64,000 nt of DNA, taken from Mantis religiosa. Its lineage: Eukaryota; Arthropoda; Insecta; Mantodea; Mantidae. The notes under the pieces were generated by a model that was given only the letters and a program-made list of their open reading frames with translations, did no database searches and was not told where the DNA came from. The stretch lies in the NCBI GenBank assembly GCA_030765055.1, contig CM060947.1:223694125-223758124 (forward strand). The letters are read 5' to 3'. Below, piece after piece: positions 45,262 through 59,213 of the stretch (its first letter is position 1; each line of letters starts with the position of its first letter). Made by a program: the position numbers and the translations under genes.

Positions 45262-45897
45262 AACTCTCCAGAGTAAATAAACACTTCTTATCCAGCATTC
45301 ATTCATAAACATAAGCATACAGCATTCCACAGAGTAACAGGAAATGAAGTGTTTGCTCTTTCTCGAATTTAACACCTTGACTTATTCACAGTAATTCTTT
45401 TATCACGTCATGTCAGAAGTTTAAATTTCATTTCTGAGTAATTAAAAGTATATGTACATACTTACTCACCAACCACTCTCTAGAGTAAATAGAGATTACG
45501 AACCATTCATAAACAAAGATATAATGTGACCAGACACGTTCTACCAAGGCAGCAGGAAATTTATTGTTTCCTCTCGCTCGAATTGGATTATTCAAAGTAA
45601 TTCTTTTATCGCGTCATGTCAGTAGTTTAAATTTCAGTTCTGAGTAATTAAACGTATATGTACATACATACACACCAAGCAATTTGAACTCTCTAGAGTA
45701 TATAGAGATTACGAATCATTCATAAATAAAGATATAATGTGACCAGACACGTTCTGCAGGGCAGTAGGAAATTTATTGTTTCCTCTCGCTCGAATTGGAT
45801 TATTCAAAGTAATTCTTTTATCACGTCATGTCAAACATTTACGTTTCAGTTCTGAGTAATTACAAATATACGTACACGCGTGCATGCCAACCAATAA
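45262..45897. repeat. Tandem repeat, three units of about 212-220 bp
   Basis: Units start near 45262, 45474 and 45694 with (A)CTCTC(C/T)AGAGTA and share TCTTTTATC(A/G)CGTCATGTCA, GAGTAATTA and GTATATGTACATAC blocks. The second and third units are closer to each other than to the first. No coding potential. The array lies directly upstream, on the minus-strand sense, of the transposase relic at 44.65-45.08 kb. Confidence 0.85.
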
Positions 45898-46189
45898 TGA
45901 TATTCATACAGTGCTTACGTCGCGATTTATTGTTATAATACAGGTAATAATGTTTTATTTATTTGTATTAGAAAAACTATTTGATCTAAAGTTATGCGGA
46001 TTTCATGGTTATGTTTGATACATTACTCTCTACCTTCCAGATGGATGAGTTTCAGCAAAATCTGAATTTTTGTCTTAGCGCGAATAGTATTTCATACAGA
46101 TTGATTAGGTTGGTGCTCCTCACACACCACTTAGCGGGAATGGAATACGACAACACCGCAAACTCCGATTGGTTGCTCACCTAGTAGCA

Positions 46190-47490
46190 GTCAAGGACAA
46201 ACACCTTCCCATTTGAAGCACATAATAGTAGTATATGCAATTGAAATTCTGGCCCATTCTTCTCTGTGTGTCATTTCAAAATGCCCCTTTGAAGATTGGC
46301 TGACATTCCTTAAATTCTTAACTGACTTTAAGTCTGATAATTGTGAAGGTGGACAGTTGTCGAGTAGCCATTTCTGCACAATCCCGAAGTAATATTTGGG
46401 ATCATTATCTTCATAAAACTTTAAACTATTACTAATATCAATTTTTCTACGCTCCTGGGTAGGTTTTCTTTCAGAAGGTTTAAATATTTCCATTTTATCC
46501 ATTTTTCCCTCGATGGGAACCAATTCTTCAATTCCAGATACCACAATGCAACTCCAGACCATCACATTTAACAACCTTATGTTTTACAATAGTTATTTGT
46601 TCCTATTTAATGCCGAAATTAAGGGATGCAATGAATAAAGAATCGTAATGGATTTCAAAGGAACATGGTACATTTTTTAAAACGCGTGCAGGTGCAGTTG
46701 GGTTGAGGAGTTTAACAAAGTGCTGGGAGAAAGCGGGTTCTTAGCAGGGATTTTAAGTGGATAACACTTGACTCCGTTTGAAAACGCATTGTTCGGACCC
46801 TTAATAATGGCATGACCGAGACTAATAATCACAATGGATAAAATAGTCACGAAAGGAACTTTGGTGTGAATAAAGACAGGCTTCGAGAGGTGAAAGTCGA
46901 ATGCAGCTGCAGTGAGGAACACACAACTGGGCTGGCGGTCCATTAAGAAAGACACAACTGGTTGGGTCTTCGGTGAAGGCAGACGAAAACCGAGGAGAAA
47001 AGGTATTTGTGGGTTCCTACGTAAATAACGAATTAAGTGTTATCGTGTAATATGCATTTTACATAAGGTAACTCTGAACAGTGATAAATTGGTAATTATT
47101 GGTCGGCAACTTCGCGAGTTAGGTTATAATAAAAACAAGCAGTTATTAAACCAGTTTTAAACTTGCATTCCAGTGCCATTAGAATCATCCTTACTCCCAT
47201 ACATATCCACGCATACCCTTTGACGGATCTCTTGCTCTACCCTGAGGATAGGCCACCCTGCTTCAAAATTTACAACGTAAGAATAAGCTGCATCAAACTA
47301 GCGACCAATGCCTGCAGAAAACTTTTTCAGTGTATAAGCAACTGATGTGAAAAGAACTTGCATCATATTTCTGCACTGGGTTTTCTTCAGACCCGTCCTT
47401 TCATCCGATTGAAAAACGTTAAATTTGCTTTCATCTGCAAAAATGAAGTTCTCACACCAGTTTTCTTTATTATAAATGAACTTCTTTACA
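46190..47490 (-). pseudogene. Tc1 transposase relic split by a family E insertion
   Basis: Upstream part (47490-47340, minus): WCENFIFADESKFNVFQSD contains the first catalytic Asp in the DESKF block. Downstream part (46574-46190, minus): NVMVWSCIVVSGIEEL matches the MvWGc.sa.GvG.L block. KFYEDNDPKYYFGIVQKWLL keeps the second Asp (DNDPK). QLSDLKSVKNLRNV is a decayed SPDLNPIENLW third-acid block with the Glu replaced by Lys, and REEWARISIAYT is C-terminal. About 0.75 kb of family E sequence separates the halves. It is dead, since the third acid is lost and the gene is split. Confidence 0.8.
46603..47300 (-). repeat. Repeat family E, copy 1
   Basis: A roughly 0.7 kb minus-sense copy of the sequence at 52195-52853. 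Shared blocks in order: CACTGTT..GGTCGGCAACTTC, CATTAAACCAGTTT, CATTCCAGTG, ACTTAATTCGTT, AAGGGTCCGAA and CCTTTGAAATCCAT. It sits inside the Tc1 relic. No protein is recognised and its class is unknown. Confidence 0.75.
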
Positions 47491-47509
47491 ATTTTTTTAC
47501 TTTTACTTC

Positions 47510-48045
47510 TGTGGGTAGGGATCCGTCCTCTTCAGCTGCCATGGTACGGACGCTGCGGACCCCTAGCACTCGTGGTACCTCTGGCGTTACTAGAGGAACA
47601 TCGGGCCGAACATTCGAGCCCCTCCCCGATTGGGAGTTGTTCGGATTGGGTTGGACTCGAGGGGGCAGTGGTTCCCGATACCCGTGGGTGATCGGGTACG
47701 TCTCCGGACGGGTTTGAGGGAAGCCATTAATATTCCCGCGTACTACCCAGCATAGCTGGTGTGCTAGATCACCAGGCGGTCTTACCGAGGTCATATCGGT
47801 AGCCTTGCCATTTTGGAGTTGATGCGCGTAAGTGGCGTATCCACTTCCATCCCGTCTTGAGTCCACAGGACCAGATGGGGGGGGGGCTTGTTAGTCTCTA
47901 GGTCTTGCCCTATGGAAAGCCCCACGGAGCGCCGGGCGCCCTTTTGGGACAGCTAGGTAACTCCCTGGTCGAAGGAGGCCCGAGTCCTTGTTCCTATGGG
48001 TCCAGGATTAATGGGAATAGAACCTCTGGCATTACATGCATTACA
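47510..48045 (+). repeat. Family C copy, 5'-truncated
   Basis: Plus-sense copy (opposite to 39.6 kb) lacking the tRNA-like head. It starts GGATCCGTCCTCTTCAGCTG, includes the GATCACCAGGCGG and GACCAGATGGGGG blocks, and ends near CCAGGATTAATGGGAATAG with the same tail as the 18.1 kb copy. Frames of 119-126 codons on both strands are repeat translations. Confidence 0.85.
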
Positions 48046-50155
48046 GATCAAGTCGATTCTGTCTTCATGTACGTGTGTGCTAATTATATTTCCAACTATA
48101 CTTTTCTTCATTTTCAACAATTCCACAATCATTCTGGCACCCTTACCTTTTTCTTGGTGGAAGATGAAGAGTTGCCTTTGCTCTAAAGTTGTATTCTCAT
48201 CTCTGTGCTCCATTTTGTATAACTAAGCTGTTTGTTTTGAGTACATGTGTAAGATTGTTTATTATCTGTTGTGTCCCCCCCCCTCGCACCCAGTGAGCTT
48301 GTGAACCGTATGATAGCGTATACAGAAAGAGGTGTCCAGTATTTATTTTACCTTCAATTATGTGAATATTCGCATATATACCTAGTTGTTATAACAATGA
48401 AAACGTACAGCAATTGTAAATACATTATTCTTGATTTCTTAGGGTATAGGAACCAATGAAAAAAAAAATTATGATTTTTTAGTTTCAGTTATATGGCTAA
48501 AATAGAAGAGATACTATTGTGTGTCGCAATATTTTCTTTACTCACTGTATTTTGCTTCATATTACTCTTGAAGTAGTGCCGGGATGGAGAATTATCTTAA
48601 GAACAGTGCTTATTACTACTGCCTGAACATAAAGAAAAAGACAAACAAAAGGAATGTACATCTGTGGGAATGTACCACGTTAACATTTTCTGCCATCCCC
48701 ATCACGTTTATGCACATTATGTCATTACACAGTGTTGCCAGATGCATATGCGCAATATCTATCACAGCGGTTGCATAGAACTTTCTGATCTGGAAGCATG
48801 GGTCATTCACATACACTCATTTCGTAGTAAACAAGTCAATTAGGTAAGTGGATTACCAGCTCAATTCCCCTCTAGACCCGAGTTGTCTTTTTTCTGATGG
48901 TCAGACTGTAGATCAAGGCGTTTCGGTATCTGCCTCTTCAGCTTTAGTACTGGGCGGTGATATCGTAAACAAAGCTGCCTCTTATTCAATCAAACGACGT
49001 ACAGCCAGGTGCGGAGTAAACGTGTTCCTGTAGATGGGCAGCTCAGTCGAAATGATATGCTGGCACACATTGAGGTGCAGCGCAGTCATTAAATTGCACA
49101 TTGATTACAGCAATCTCGAAGTATAGGTGACACGTTGAATTATTTATAACATTTTTACATAAACATGATTGTTGTCGTAACCTGTTGACACATTTCAGTG
49201 TCTCAGGAACAAAAGTTATTTGGTTAGAGGTGACGCGCTATTTATACCGTTAAAATATTGTCTCGACATTACAAGACGTACTGGGCTAAACTAAAATTTA
49301 GATCACATGTATGTAACCTGACTGTGGAAAATTCTTCTGCGTGTCCATTGAAAACGGTTTCCTTGTTTCCAAAACAAAAACGGTTTCACTAAAATATTTA
49401 AGAGGTCGTTAAGTCTTGAAATAGCTGTTCCGAAACGAGTCTCTCACTTACCTAATCCACATACACTTTTCATTGTCAAGTGCATTTTAATACATCTATA
49501 ATTAAACGAATATGTATGGCATAGAATACACTTTCAAGCCGTTTTCTATCAAGCTACGGCCAGTCTTGGAGGTAAAACTCTCATCCAGAAAATGATTAAC
49601 CTTGAAGAGGATTTTGGAAATTGTCACCTAGCCGCCTTCATATGGCTTTACATATCTGGTATGGGAGTGATCTGTTTGCACAAGTTTTGTGCTGTCTAAG
49701 GGCTTTGGAAACTTCCAGCCTTGGTAACCAGGTGGACCACTTATGCGATCGCCAGAAGTCCAATTAAGACTAGAACAAGACTTTTGTGCTTAAGGGAAGT
49801 AATACTGTTAAGAGAAACAGACTTCACTCCCCTGCATCCTGCCTTTTGTAATCGACAACTTATTAGGACTGGAGTCCGTTTGGTAAACCCCCTTCCACGT
49901 TCATCCTGAAAGGTTCGTCACAACACTGCGTGCGAGCGAGAGGGTGAGTATGCTTTCTCTTTCTAGAAATCCGTGACTTCTTATCCCATTCAGGCTCAAG
50001 GACCAGCTTCCACAAAACTTAGGGCGATGATCCATTGTGCGGAAATGTCATAAGCTTCCTTCTGTGAGAGAATGTCGGTGTGTGGAAGTCATACTGTCAT
50101 ACCGTCACCTTTTGGTGCATCACCTCATAAAAGAATAACGATGTTTCCAATAAAG
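48046..50155. other. Non-coding
   Basis: 2.1 kb without a recognised gene. A C-run lies at about 48275. Plus frames at 48848-49033 and 49721-49909 are unrecognised. Confidence 0.4.
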
Positions 50156-50551
50156 TATAATTATAAGGTTTGAATGAATAGAGCGGGACTGAAAAATTCA
50201 ATGCCACAGCCTGGGTTTCAACCACGGATCTCCCGCTCTCTGTGCGGTTGCTCTAACCATCTGAACTACTATGGCCAACATGGCGACATGACACTAAATT
50301 CTCCAGCTGACTCATACGTTTCCCGGTAGACCACAAGGGGCTCTCATATGCTATTGAGTCAGTTGGAAAATTTAGTGTCATGTCGGCATGTTGGCAATAG
50401 TAGCTCAGATGGTTAGAGCAACCGCACGGAGAGCGGGAGATCCGTGGTTCAAATCCCGGCTATGGCATTGAATTTTTCAGTCTGGCTCTATTCTTTCAAA
50501 CCTTAGCCTACACACGGCTAGTGTGGAAGAAATGATTATTTCTATAATTAT
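50156..50551. mobile_element. Family B palindromic insertion with 9-bp TSD
   Basis: Insertion 50165-50542 is flanked by TATAATTAT at 50156-50164 and 50543-50551. The minus arm (tRNA-like 50202-50277) and plus arm (tRNA-like 50393-50466) meet near 50354, where CTCATATGCTAT switches directly to TGAGTCAGTTGG. This is the tightest palindrome, with almost no spacer. Confidence 0.9.
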
Positions 50552-51114
50552 CAGATAATTCTCTTTTTAAGCCCCTCATAAAAGGATCGAGTGCACCGAC
50601 TGGAACATTTGCAACAAACCTACCGCAAATCTGTGTCATTCACGGAAATACATAAATACCTACCACGGCTTCATAGCACGGACGACATAGATTATTTCGG
50701 AGGGTAGCTCACATCCTGTCTATTTCTCCATTAATGTAACAATTATTTTAGATACACAAATCTTTACAAATTACGCTTTTCTGTCCTGTACTGTGTTTGA
50801 AGCTAAAGATAGATCTACAAACTCTCTAGCTTTCATTAACTAAATACTTGCAGTACGTTTTATGGTACTGCAGTGTTTATTTATATAACGTCGCTTACTT
50901 CCAATTATCGATGTATCCCATATCTAATATGTGATGTTTTCCTCCACCTGCAGGGAAAAGTTTTCAACTTACATTCTCCACAATTGAGTGTATAAATTTA
51001 TAATTAGAATCCTGAATCCTGAACTGGTGATTGCAGAATTATTTGCATTCTACAATTAATCCAGTTATGTCTCTGCGCGATTGTGCTGTACTGTGAGCCT
51101 GGACCGGCTATGTC
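50552..51114. other. Non-coding
   Basis: No gene or repeat is recognised. Confidence 0.4.
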
Positions 51115-51700
51115 TGAGCTTGTGCTGATGTCCGTGTGATCTAACCACTAGTGTTCTTTAAGAAGGTACTGAAATACCTGGCTCTTAGCCGCTTATGCGA
51201 GCGAGATTGTTCCACAAGTCTCACATTCGGGATAACCTCTGGTTGTCGCCCACTTTGATCATGGGTTTTTGAAGGTTTCTTCCTGGAGTGGCGTGTCTTC
51301 TACCACACCTCTTGATTTTCTGTCATTTCGTCTTTCTCCTTCATGTTACAGGACGATCCCAGGACTATATGTCAATCGGCGGTGGGTATAGAACGCAGAG
51401 TCTTGTAATTTGAAACTCCTCGGCTTCGCCAGAGGGTGCCCTTTTCTGGTCAAACGTGGGCCGTTTCCGATGGAGCGTAACTCTGAGCCAATTCCCGACT
51501 GTTTGGTCGGATCGCTGCCAAGCGCCTCACTGCCGGGTGGTCAAGACAGTAACTGACCTTTGCGCGTTTCTACTGCTTGCGTCATCCATTCCTGCAGCCA
51601 ATACATATTTTGCGGTTCCTTCATTTCATCAATTTCTTCCGAGGGTGTGTGCACGGAAGATCCAATAGTGGGCCAAGGTGCTAGGTGTCTCCTTCGTTAT
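51115..51700 (+). repeat. Repeat family D, copy 2
   Basis: Shares block order with 13205-13705 (TTTGATCATGGGTTTTTGAAGG, TTACAGGACGATCCC, GGGTGGTCAAGACAG, ATTCCTGCAGCC). A tRNA-like start (GATCTAACCAC region) is unclear. The plus frame at 51456-51668 is a repeat translation. Confidence 0.6.
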
Positions 51701-52194
51701 CTCTAGCTATTTTACATTCGTTTAGAATTGCTTAGAATTAAATATATTCGGCCTTATGTTTTGCGCAGTCTCTTCTCAGTAACAACACAGACAAATATCT
51801 CTTAATGGGTACGTTGCAGTGTGGCTCTAGCATGTTTGTTCTCACCTTGTAAAATACCCAACGAAAAGTAACACCGCTATGTCTTTTAGGCTGTCAGAAC
51901 TGTAAACATTTCTACAGCACTGACTGTCACTTCCCAGTAATGACCTGGCTAATGATGTTGATTAAGAAGAGACGATTATCAAAGCGGTTCATTTGGACGG
52001 AGTGGCTCATATTATTAGGTGCCTGCCCTAGGTCACCTGCTCAAACTCGGCCCAGGCAAATATATGTATTTACCTCCCCATAAGGAAAGCCTAAAGGTCC
52101 AAGAAAGGTTCTCAACATTTTGCCATACCTACATATGTGCAAACTAATAATGTTATGCATTATATACATGTGCAAATTGATACAATTTATAATG
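51701..52194. other. Non-coding
   Basis: No gene or repeat is recognised. Confidence 0.4.
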
Positions 52195-52853
52195 GGTGGC
52201 GTACAGTTCCACCTTCACGCTACAGTTTGAAGCAAATAGTGTTTAGCTCGGGGAGGTTTCTCCCAGGGTATGCGTGAGTCTGTATGAGAAGGATAGTTTT
52301 AATGACACTGGAATGCCTGTTTCAAACTGGTTTAATGACTGCTTCTTTTTATCAGAACATCGAACTTGAAGTTGCCGACCAAGGGTTACCAATATCACTG
52401 TTTAAAGTTACTATGTGTGAAATGCTTATTACTCGATAAAACTTAATTCGTTCTTCACGTATATATGAACCGACAAATATCTTCTCTCATCGCTTCTGGT
52501 CTGCTCTAGACCAAGACAGAAGAAGAGGACTGCCGTAATCGGCTCCAAGCCGAGGACTGAATGTCCACAGCTGCGCGTAGATGTGTGTGACTTTCACTTT
52601 CTCGAAGCCCTTTATTCAACCAAAGATTCTCTTTGTGATTATTTGGTTATCCCATTATGAAGGGTCCGAAGAATACCCTATTCAAACAAAGTCAAGTGCA
52701 ACAACTCTGCTAAGGACACTGTTTCTTACGTTTCTTTTGTTAAAACAACTATTCACCCCAACTGCTATTCGACTCAACTGCAACTGCACGCGTTGTAACA
52801 AAGAACCAACATTCCTTTGAAATCCATCATGATTCTTTACTTATGGCAATCCT
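52195..52853 (+). repeat. Repeat family E, copy 2
   Basis: Plus-sense copy of 46603-47300 in inverted orientation relative to it, about 5 kb apart. The 79-codon frame at 52581-52820 lies inside and matches no known domain. A 5-base imperfect palindrome TCGGCTCCAAGCCGA occurs near 52540, absent from copy 1. Confidence 0.75.
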
Positions 52854-53557
52854 TTAATTTCGGTATCAAAATACACACAAGGGGAAACTGGGAAATAGTA
52901 AAATATTCAATTTGTTTCCCATGCACTATTAATAGTTATTCTTTAGGACCAATTTTACGTAACACAATTTATTTCAACGAATTTAGGTGCTTAGGTTTAC
53001 ATACATCCTACGAAGGAACATGGCAGCGAATTTGCATATCTCTTTGCCTTCCCTGACCCACCTTTGCTAAAAGTTTTGTAAAGTTTTTGTTTGGATGTAC
53101 TGTTTATGAAAATATGCAGTTTTAAAGAAAAATAATGCTGTCAGGAATTATACCTCAGACTTTTTCAGCACTTAAAGTGCTTCTGAAGCTACAGGTTATC
53201 TGTGCGACTTTTCGCCTCTCAAAAATGGATATTCTGATGTTTCAGATATCAGATTGTCAAGTAAAATGTATGTCTTAGAGATAGCTTACAAATTGAGTTT
53301 CATTCTTAATTAATTTCATGTAATTTGTGGGCCGTAATAGATGGAAGAAAGCTTACTAGATAAAAATATGTATATCTCAATAAAAACAAAGTTCAAAATA
53401 ATTTGTACCTAAGGTTGCTGAAATAGTTTTCTTATGTTTACCATATTCCTCCGTGTAAATATAACGGAATGGGGAACCTCATAAAACGCTTTACCCTTCC
53501 GCATAGTCTCATCAATATAATTACATGGAAATAATTATTTGTACATGGAGTGAGCTT
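52854..53557. other. AT-rich non-coding DNA
   Basis: No gene or repeat is recognised. Confidence 0.4.
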
Positions 53558-55144
<1,587 letters not shown>

Positions 55145-56009
55145 CATTTGAAATCCAGCCAATTATTTTGAGCATTACTAAGGCAGGATTTGCGTTTTAA
55201 TTAATTCTAGTGTATTATGATTTGGTTACATAAAGCTTTATATACTAAGTGAACATTTAGTGTATAACTAAAGAGATTTTAAATGCATTTTAAACGCTTT
55301 ATAGCTATTATTATCACTAATTTTATTTTCATAGAACATTTAGCTTAAAGATAAATTCTAATTCATGCTTTTATGTGAGATGTTATTACCTACAACTGTG
55401 CTGCGGTTCAAATTGATTTGCTGGAAAAGGTTTTCTTCCGATATAAAATCCAGAAATGTCCAATAACTCGCAACTGATGGTTCCGTTTGCTGTACTGGAA
55501 TGGATATTGACTAGTTGATATAGAAGCCAGAATCAGTGTGGGAACGAAGTGATCATCGGTGCTATACGCCCACAACTGTTACCTAAACAAAGTAAACAAA
55601 AAAACACTGATCTTGAGTAATTTAGTAATACAGGTGTTGTATAAAATACTCATATATTTAATGTTATTAAACCTCCTATGTCTTATTTCTTTTTAGAAGT
55701 AATAAATGGCTAGTACATATTCAGTAGGTAATTACATAGCAACTCATCGTGCTTCTCAAGAGTACAAAGAATATCCTAGAAAATGGTCAGGGTTGCAAAG
55801 TGACCATCGATGCATTACGATACTACCTGGAATTAGAAGTAGAGGAGGCAGAGGAGCTTCCAGTAACTGGAACACAGAATCCAAATAGGCCACAGTGGGT
55901 CCATTGTTTGCTTCTAGCGTGACCCCAAGGAAGAGATAAAAAGAAAACCAGAAGAGCGGTCATATGCAAATTTTGATGCGCAGAGGATCTACCCAACAGT
56001 CCGAAGACC
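55145..56009. other. Non-coding
   Basis: The plus frame at 55706-55888 is not recognised. No repeat is seen. Confidence 0.35.
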
Positions 56010-56620
56010 CTAGCCTCTTTCTACCCGGGAGTGATGGAAAACTTCGGGGCTCTTTCCATAGGGCAATACCTGGTTTCCTAACTACCGAAAAACCTCGGTG
56101 GGGCCGCCTGGTGATCTATCACACCTTCTACTAGCTCTGCAGGCTAGTACCCGGGACTTATGAGGCAATCCTCTACCCCCTCCGGGCAGCCGTAGCCTGG
56201 CCGGAGGTACCCGATTTCCCGCGGGTGTCGGGAACACACTGCCCCCTCGAGTCCAACCCAATCCGAACAGCTCCCCGAACGGGAGTGGCTCGGCAGTTCG
56301 GTCCGAGGTTCCTCTAGTAACGTCAGAGGTACCACGAGTGCTAAGGATGATTAAAATTTAGGGGTGCTCAACTCGATGGTCATTAGCGCCCTTTCAAAAA
56401 CTGTATTCCACTTTACAATTCTTCCTTTCACTTAACTTATCTTTAACTTTCCTTTGACTCTGCTGTGGCTTTACTTTCGCTTTGCTCTAGCTCCACATTG
56501 GCTTTGCTTTGACTTTACATTAGCTTGCTCTAGAGTTCCTCCAGCAAGAGTGCTAAGGGTGCGCAGCGCTCGCACCACAGCAGCTGAAGGGGACAGATCC
56601 CCTCCGCTTCGATAGATCAT
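56010..56620 (-). repeat. Family C copy, disrupted
   Basis: Minus-sense copy lacking the head. Blocks CGGTGGGGCCGCCTGG, GGCTAGTACCCGGGA and GAACACACTGCCCCCTCGAG match the 39.6 kb copy. Part of the tail is deleted near 56078. A roughly 180 bp AT-richer insert (about 56345-56530, with TTTGCTTTG-type runs) interrupts it. GTGCTAAGG occurs on both sides of the insert. Confidence 0.8.
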
Positions 56621-58062
56621 ATGCAAACAAGGATGGGTCGCTAGTGATTGCAATATGACTCCAGCTAGAAGTGCTTAAGTGGGTTTCAATGGCAATCAAG
56701 GCAATTACCAGGAAGGGGCCTCACTAACCTCATCAAATTTCAGGGAGGAGTACTTTCCAAAGCGAAAGTACTACAACCCTGATGTGGATGAGAGGATATG
56801 ATGGGGAGGGAAATCATGATAGAAGGAGCTACTCCTGCATTCACCCATCGATTGGGGAACCCTATGGCCAGAGTGGCGAAACCCGGGACATCCTGAATGC
56901 AAAGCTCTCTCGCTATAGGGGTGCCATGTCCTTCGGTGTAGATGTTTCCCACTTATAACTCTATCTAATGCACCTTTTTCTCTGGTGTATCTCAATCTGT
57001 TAGTATATACCTCTGTTTTATTGTTTACAACTGACAGTGCAATAACTTTTATGCAATTACAAGGCATACATAATTTTGTATTTAACACAGAATACAAACC
57101 AGCGTGGTTTTAGGACACTGGGTAGTTGTTTGGATCCAGAATGTCGGTTTTTTGTTTTGTTTTGATGCTTAATAAAACTAGGAACGCTGAGCTTTCAAAA
57201 TATATATAGCATGTTGGGATTTTCAATTGATAAGGGGTTTTAATTTGGATTCCACCTAAAATTCCACCTAAAATTATTCCTCAAATTGCTAATCATAATT
57301 AATTGAGACATTATATGCTTCGAATATTTGACAGTAAAGCAAATGTTAAAGCATATAAAAGCATGGGTAAAAGAAAAATTGTCAGTTTTAGAGGAAAGTG
57401 TACATTCATACTCCCATAACAGTGACAACTTTGAAAAGTTTAATTTTGTTTACGACAACTTTGTAGCATTAACTTTTAGCATGAAAATACCATTTTACAT
57501 GGATTATGTTCACAAAATATTGCCGTATTCAGTGTCAAAGTTTCATTTCTGTATGTTAAATAGTTTTTGAGGAACTGAAAATCAAAATCGGCACTAAAAG
57601 AGTAGTCAGAAACTGCTTCACCCAGTGTCCTTTGAATTGGCATTCAAAAGCCCTTATATATGCCCCGGATTTGTGAAAATGATGATGACAGTACACAATG
57701 TACTGTTTACCCAGTACAAGAAGGCAAGAGAGGAATGAAGGGGAGAAGGGTTTGAACTTCTGGATTATTTGTTCTGTTAGTGGATCTGTTTACTACGAAA
57801 TGAGTGTATGAGATTGCATATGAGTCCCCTAGGTTCCCAGATCTAATGATTGTTGCAGTAACTGCAGTGATAGATATTGTGTATGTGTGAGTTATGTGAC
57901 AACATTTGCGTATTTTAAACCAAGCGTCCATCCTTGTCATACTCGGAAGACAAGCATAAACACCGTACGGACAGCAAAAGTGATTACGTTACACATTCCT
58001 CTAGGTTGCCTTCTTGTCCTGGACAGATAGTAAAAACTGCAGCAATACTACATCTAATGCCC
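56621..58062. other. Non-coding; possible SINE-like piece at 56700-56960
   Basis: Bases 56700-56960 are GC-richer and contain a decayed B-box-like GGGTTTCGCC on the minus strand, perhaps another tRNA-like SINE. The plus frame at 57328-57570 (80 codons) and minus frame at 57707-57940 are unrecognised. Confidence 0.35.
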
Positions 58063-58307
58063 GATTTCACCAACAGATGTTAACATCGACGTTAACAAAT
58101 GTAACGTAACAATTGTCACAGCGCTAACACTACTGTTAAATTTCTTGCATTTCACCAACCTGTTTTCTGATAATGTTAACAAACACGTGTTAACGTCAAG
58201 AGACTTGCAAATATTACAGCTATAGAAGGCTATGGATGAGTCGTATTATTTTCTGAACGTACTGCGATGCGCTTTTGTTTACATTTTCGTCTGCACACAG
58301 TTGAAAA

Positions 58308-58600
58308 AATGACGGGTGAACAAAATCGTAAACAAAATTCGTGAGACAAATTTCTCATCGATGGAGAAAGAACTGTTAGTTGAATTGGTGACGAAGTGTA
58401 AGGATATCGTGGAAAATAAGAGGACGGATGTGGTGAAAGTAAAAGAGAAAGATGTTACGTGGGAAAATATTGGAAACGAATTTAATTCAAATGCATGTGT
58501 CACTATTACATGCACCAAATAACTTTGTCAGTATTACATCAATTTAAAAGGAGCTGCGAAGACGGACAGGTGACGAACGTTTCAAGACGGAAGGTGGACA
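58308..58600 (+). pseudogene. Myb/SANT-like DNA-binding protein of the Harbinger element
   Basis: The ATG at 58308 (MTGEQNRKQNS) is followed by a frameshift, then NFSSMEKELLVELVTKCKDI, VENKRTDVV..KEKDVTWENI and GNEFNS. This matches the trihelix/Myb-type domain that accompanies Harbinger transposases (EK.LL.ELV..yk.iiEnK.tD....KE..W..I...FN). After a stop, QYYINLKGAAKTDR continues the domain in another frame. It would guide the transposase to DNA. It is broken by a frameshift and a stop. Confidence 0.75.
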
Positions 58601-59060
58601 GTGTATTATCTACATAATTCAGTGAATTATATAATCGCAAAGTTATTAATACTTGAAGCAAAGGCGAGATCGGCATATTCCTTTCGTTGCATGTTCTAAC
58701 TCAGTATTACGTAAATTTAAAACGAGGGGCGAAGAAGGACAAGTTATGAGTGACTTGAATGCTTCAAGGCGGGAGGTGGACGGCGTATTATCCACATAAT
58801 GTAGTGAATTATAAAACAGTAAAGTTATTAATACTTGAAGCAAAGGCGAGATCGGCGTATTCCTTTCAATGCATGTTCTAACTCAGTATTACGTAAATTT
58901 AAAACGAGGAGCAAAGAAGAACAAGTGACATGAACGTTTCAAGACGGGAGGTGGACAGTGTATTATCCACATAATTTAGTGAATTAGAAAATAGCAAAGT
59001 TATTAATACTTGAAGCTAAGGCGAGATCGGCATATTCCTTTCGATGCATGTTCTAACCTC
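58548..59060. repeat. Three tandem units of about 175-182 bp inside the Harbinger relic
   Basis: AGTTATTAATACTTGAAGC recurs at about 58641, 58823 and 58998. Each unit joins the end of the Myb-like frame (NLKRGAKKDK-type, plus strand) to an internal transposase segment (minus strand). The triplication therefore arose after an internal deletion fused the two genes' fragments. Confidence 0.85.
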
Positions 59061-59210
59061 TTTTGTACTTCCGCAGTAACCTTCATAACAACATGTTTCG
59101 ACAGTCTATACCTCAGTAGAAAATTTTCTTCTGATAGCTCCTCAAAATCATTTCTTCTCATAAGCCGTACTCTAATACGATTGCCATTTAGACGCTCTTA
59201 AGTATAGCAA
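58560..59210 (-). pseudogene. Harbinger-type transposase N-terminal relic
   Basis: The minus strand reads NDFEELSEENFLLRYRLSKHVV near 59120-59180, then AEVQKRLEH, and, in each tandem unit, PISPLLQVLITLLFYNSL. This fits the FRlSk...l....SP.lQlLitLRf block of Harbinger transposases. The catalytic DDE residues lie further on and are absent. Stops and frameshifts are present. Confidence 0.6.
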
Positions 59211-59213
59211 ATC

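Noticed and set aside
45262..45897. CRISPR-like array
   Set aside because: Units are about 215 bp and repeat along their whole length, with no short repeat-spacer pattern; the genome is eukaryotic.
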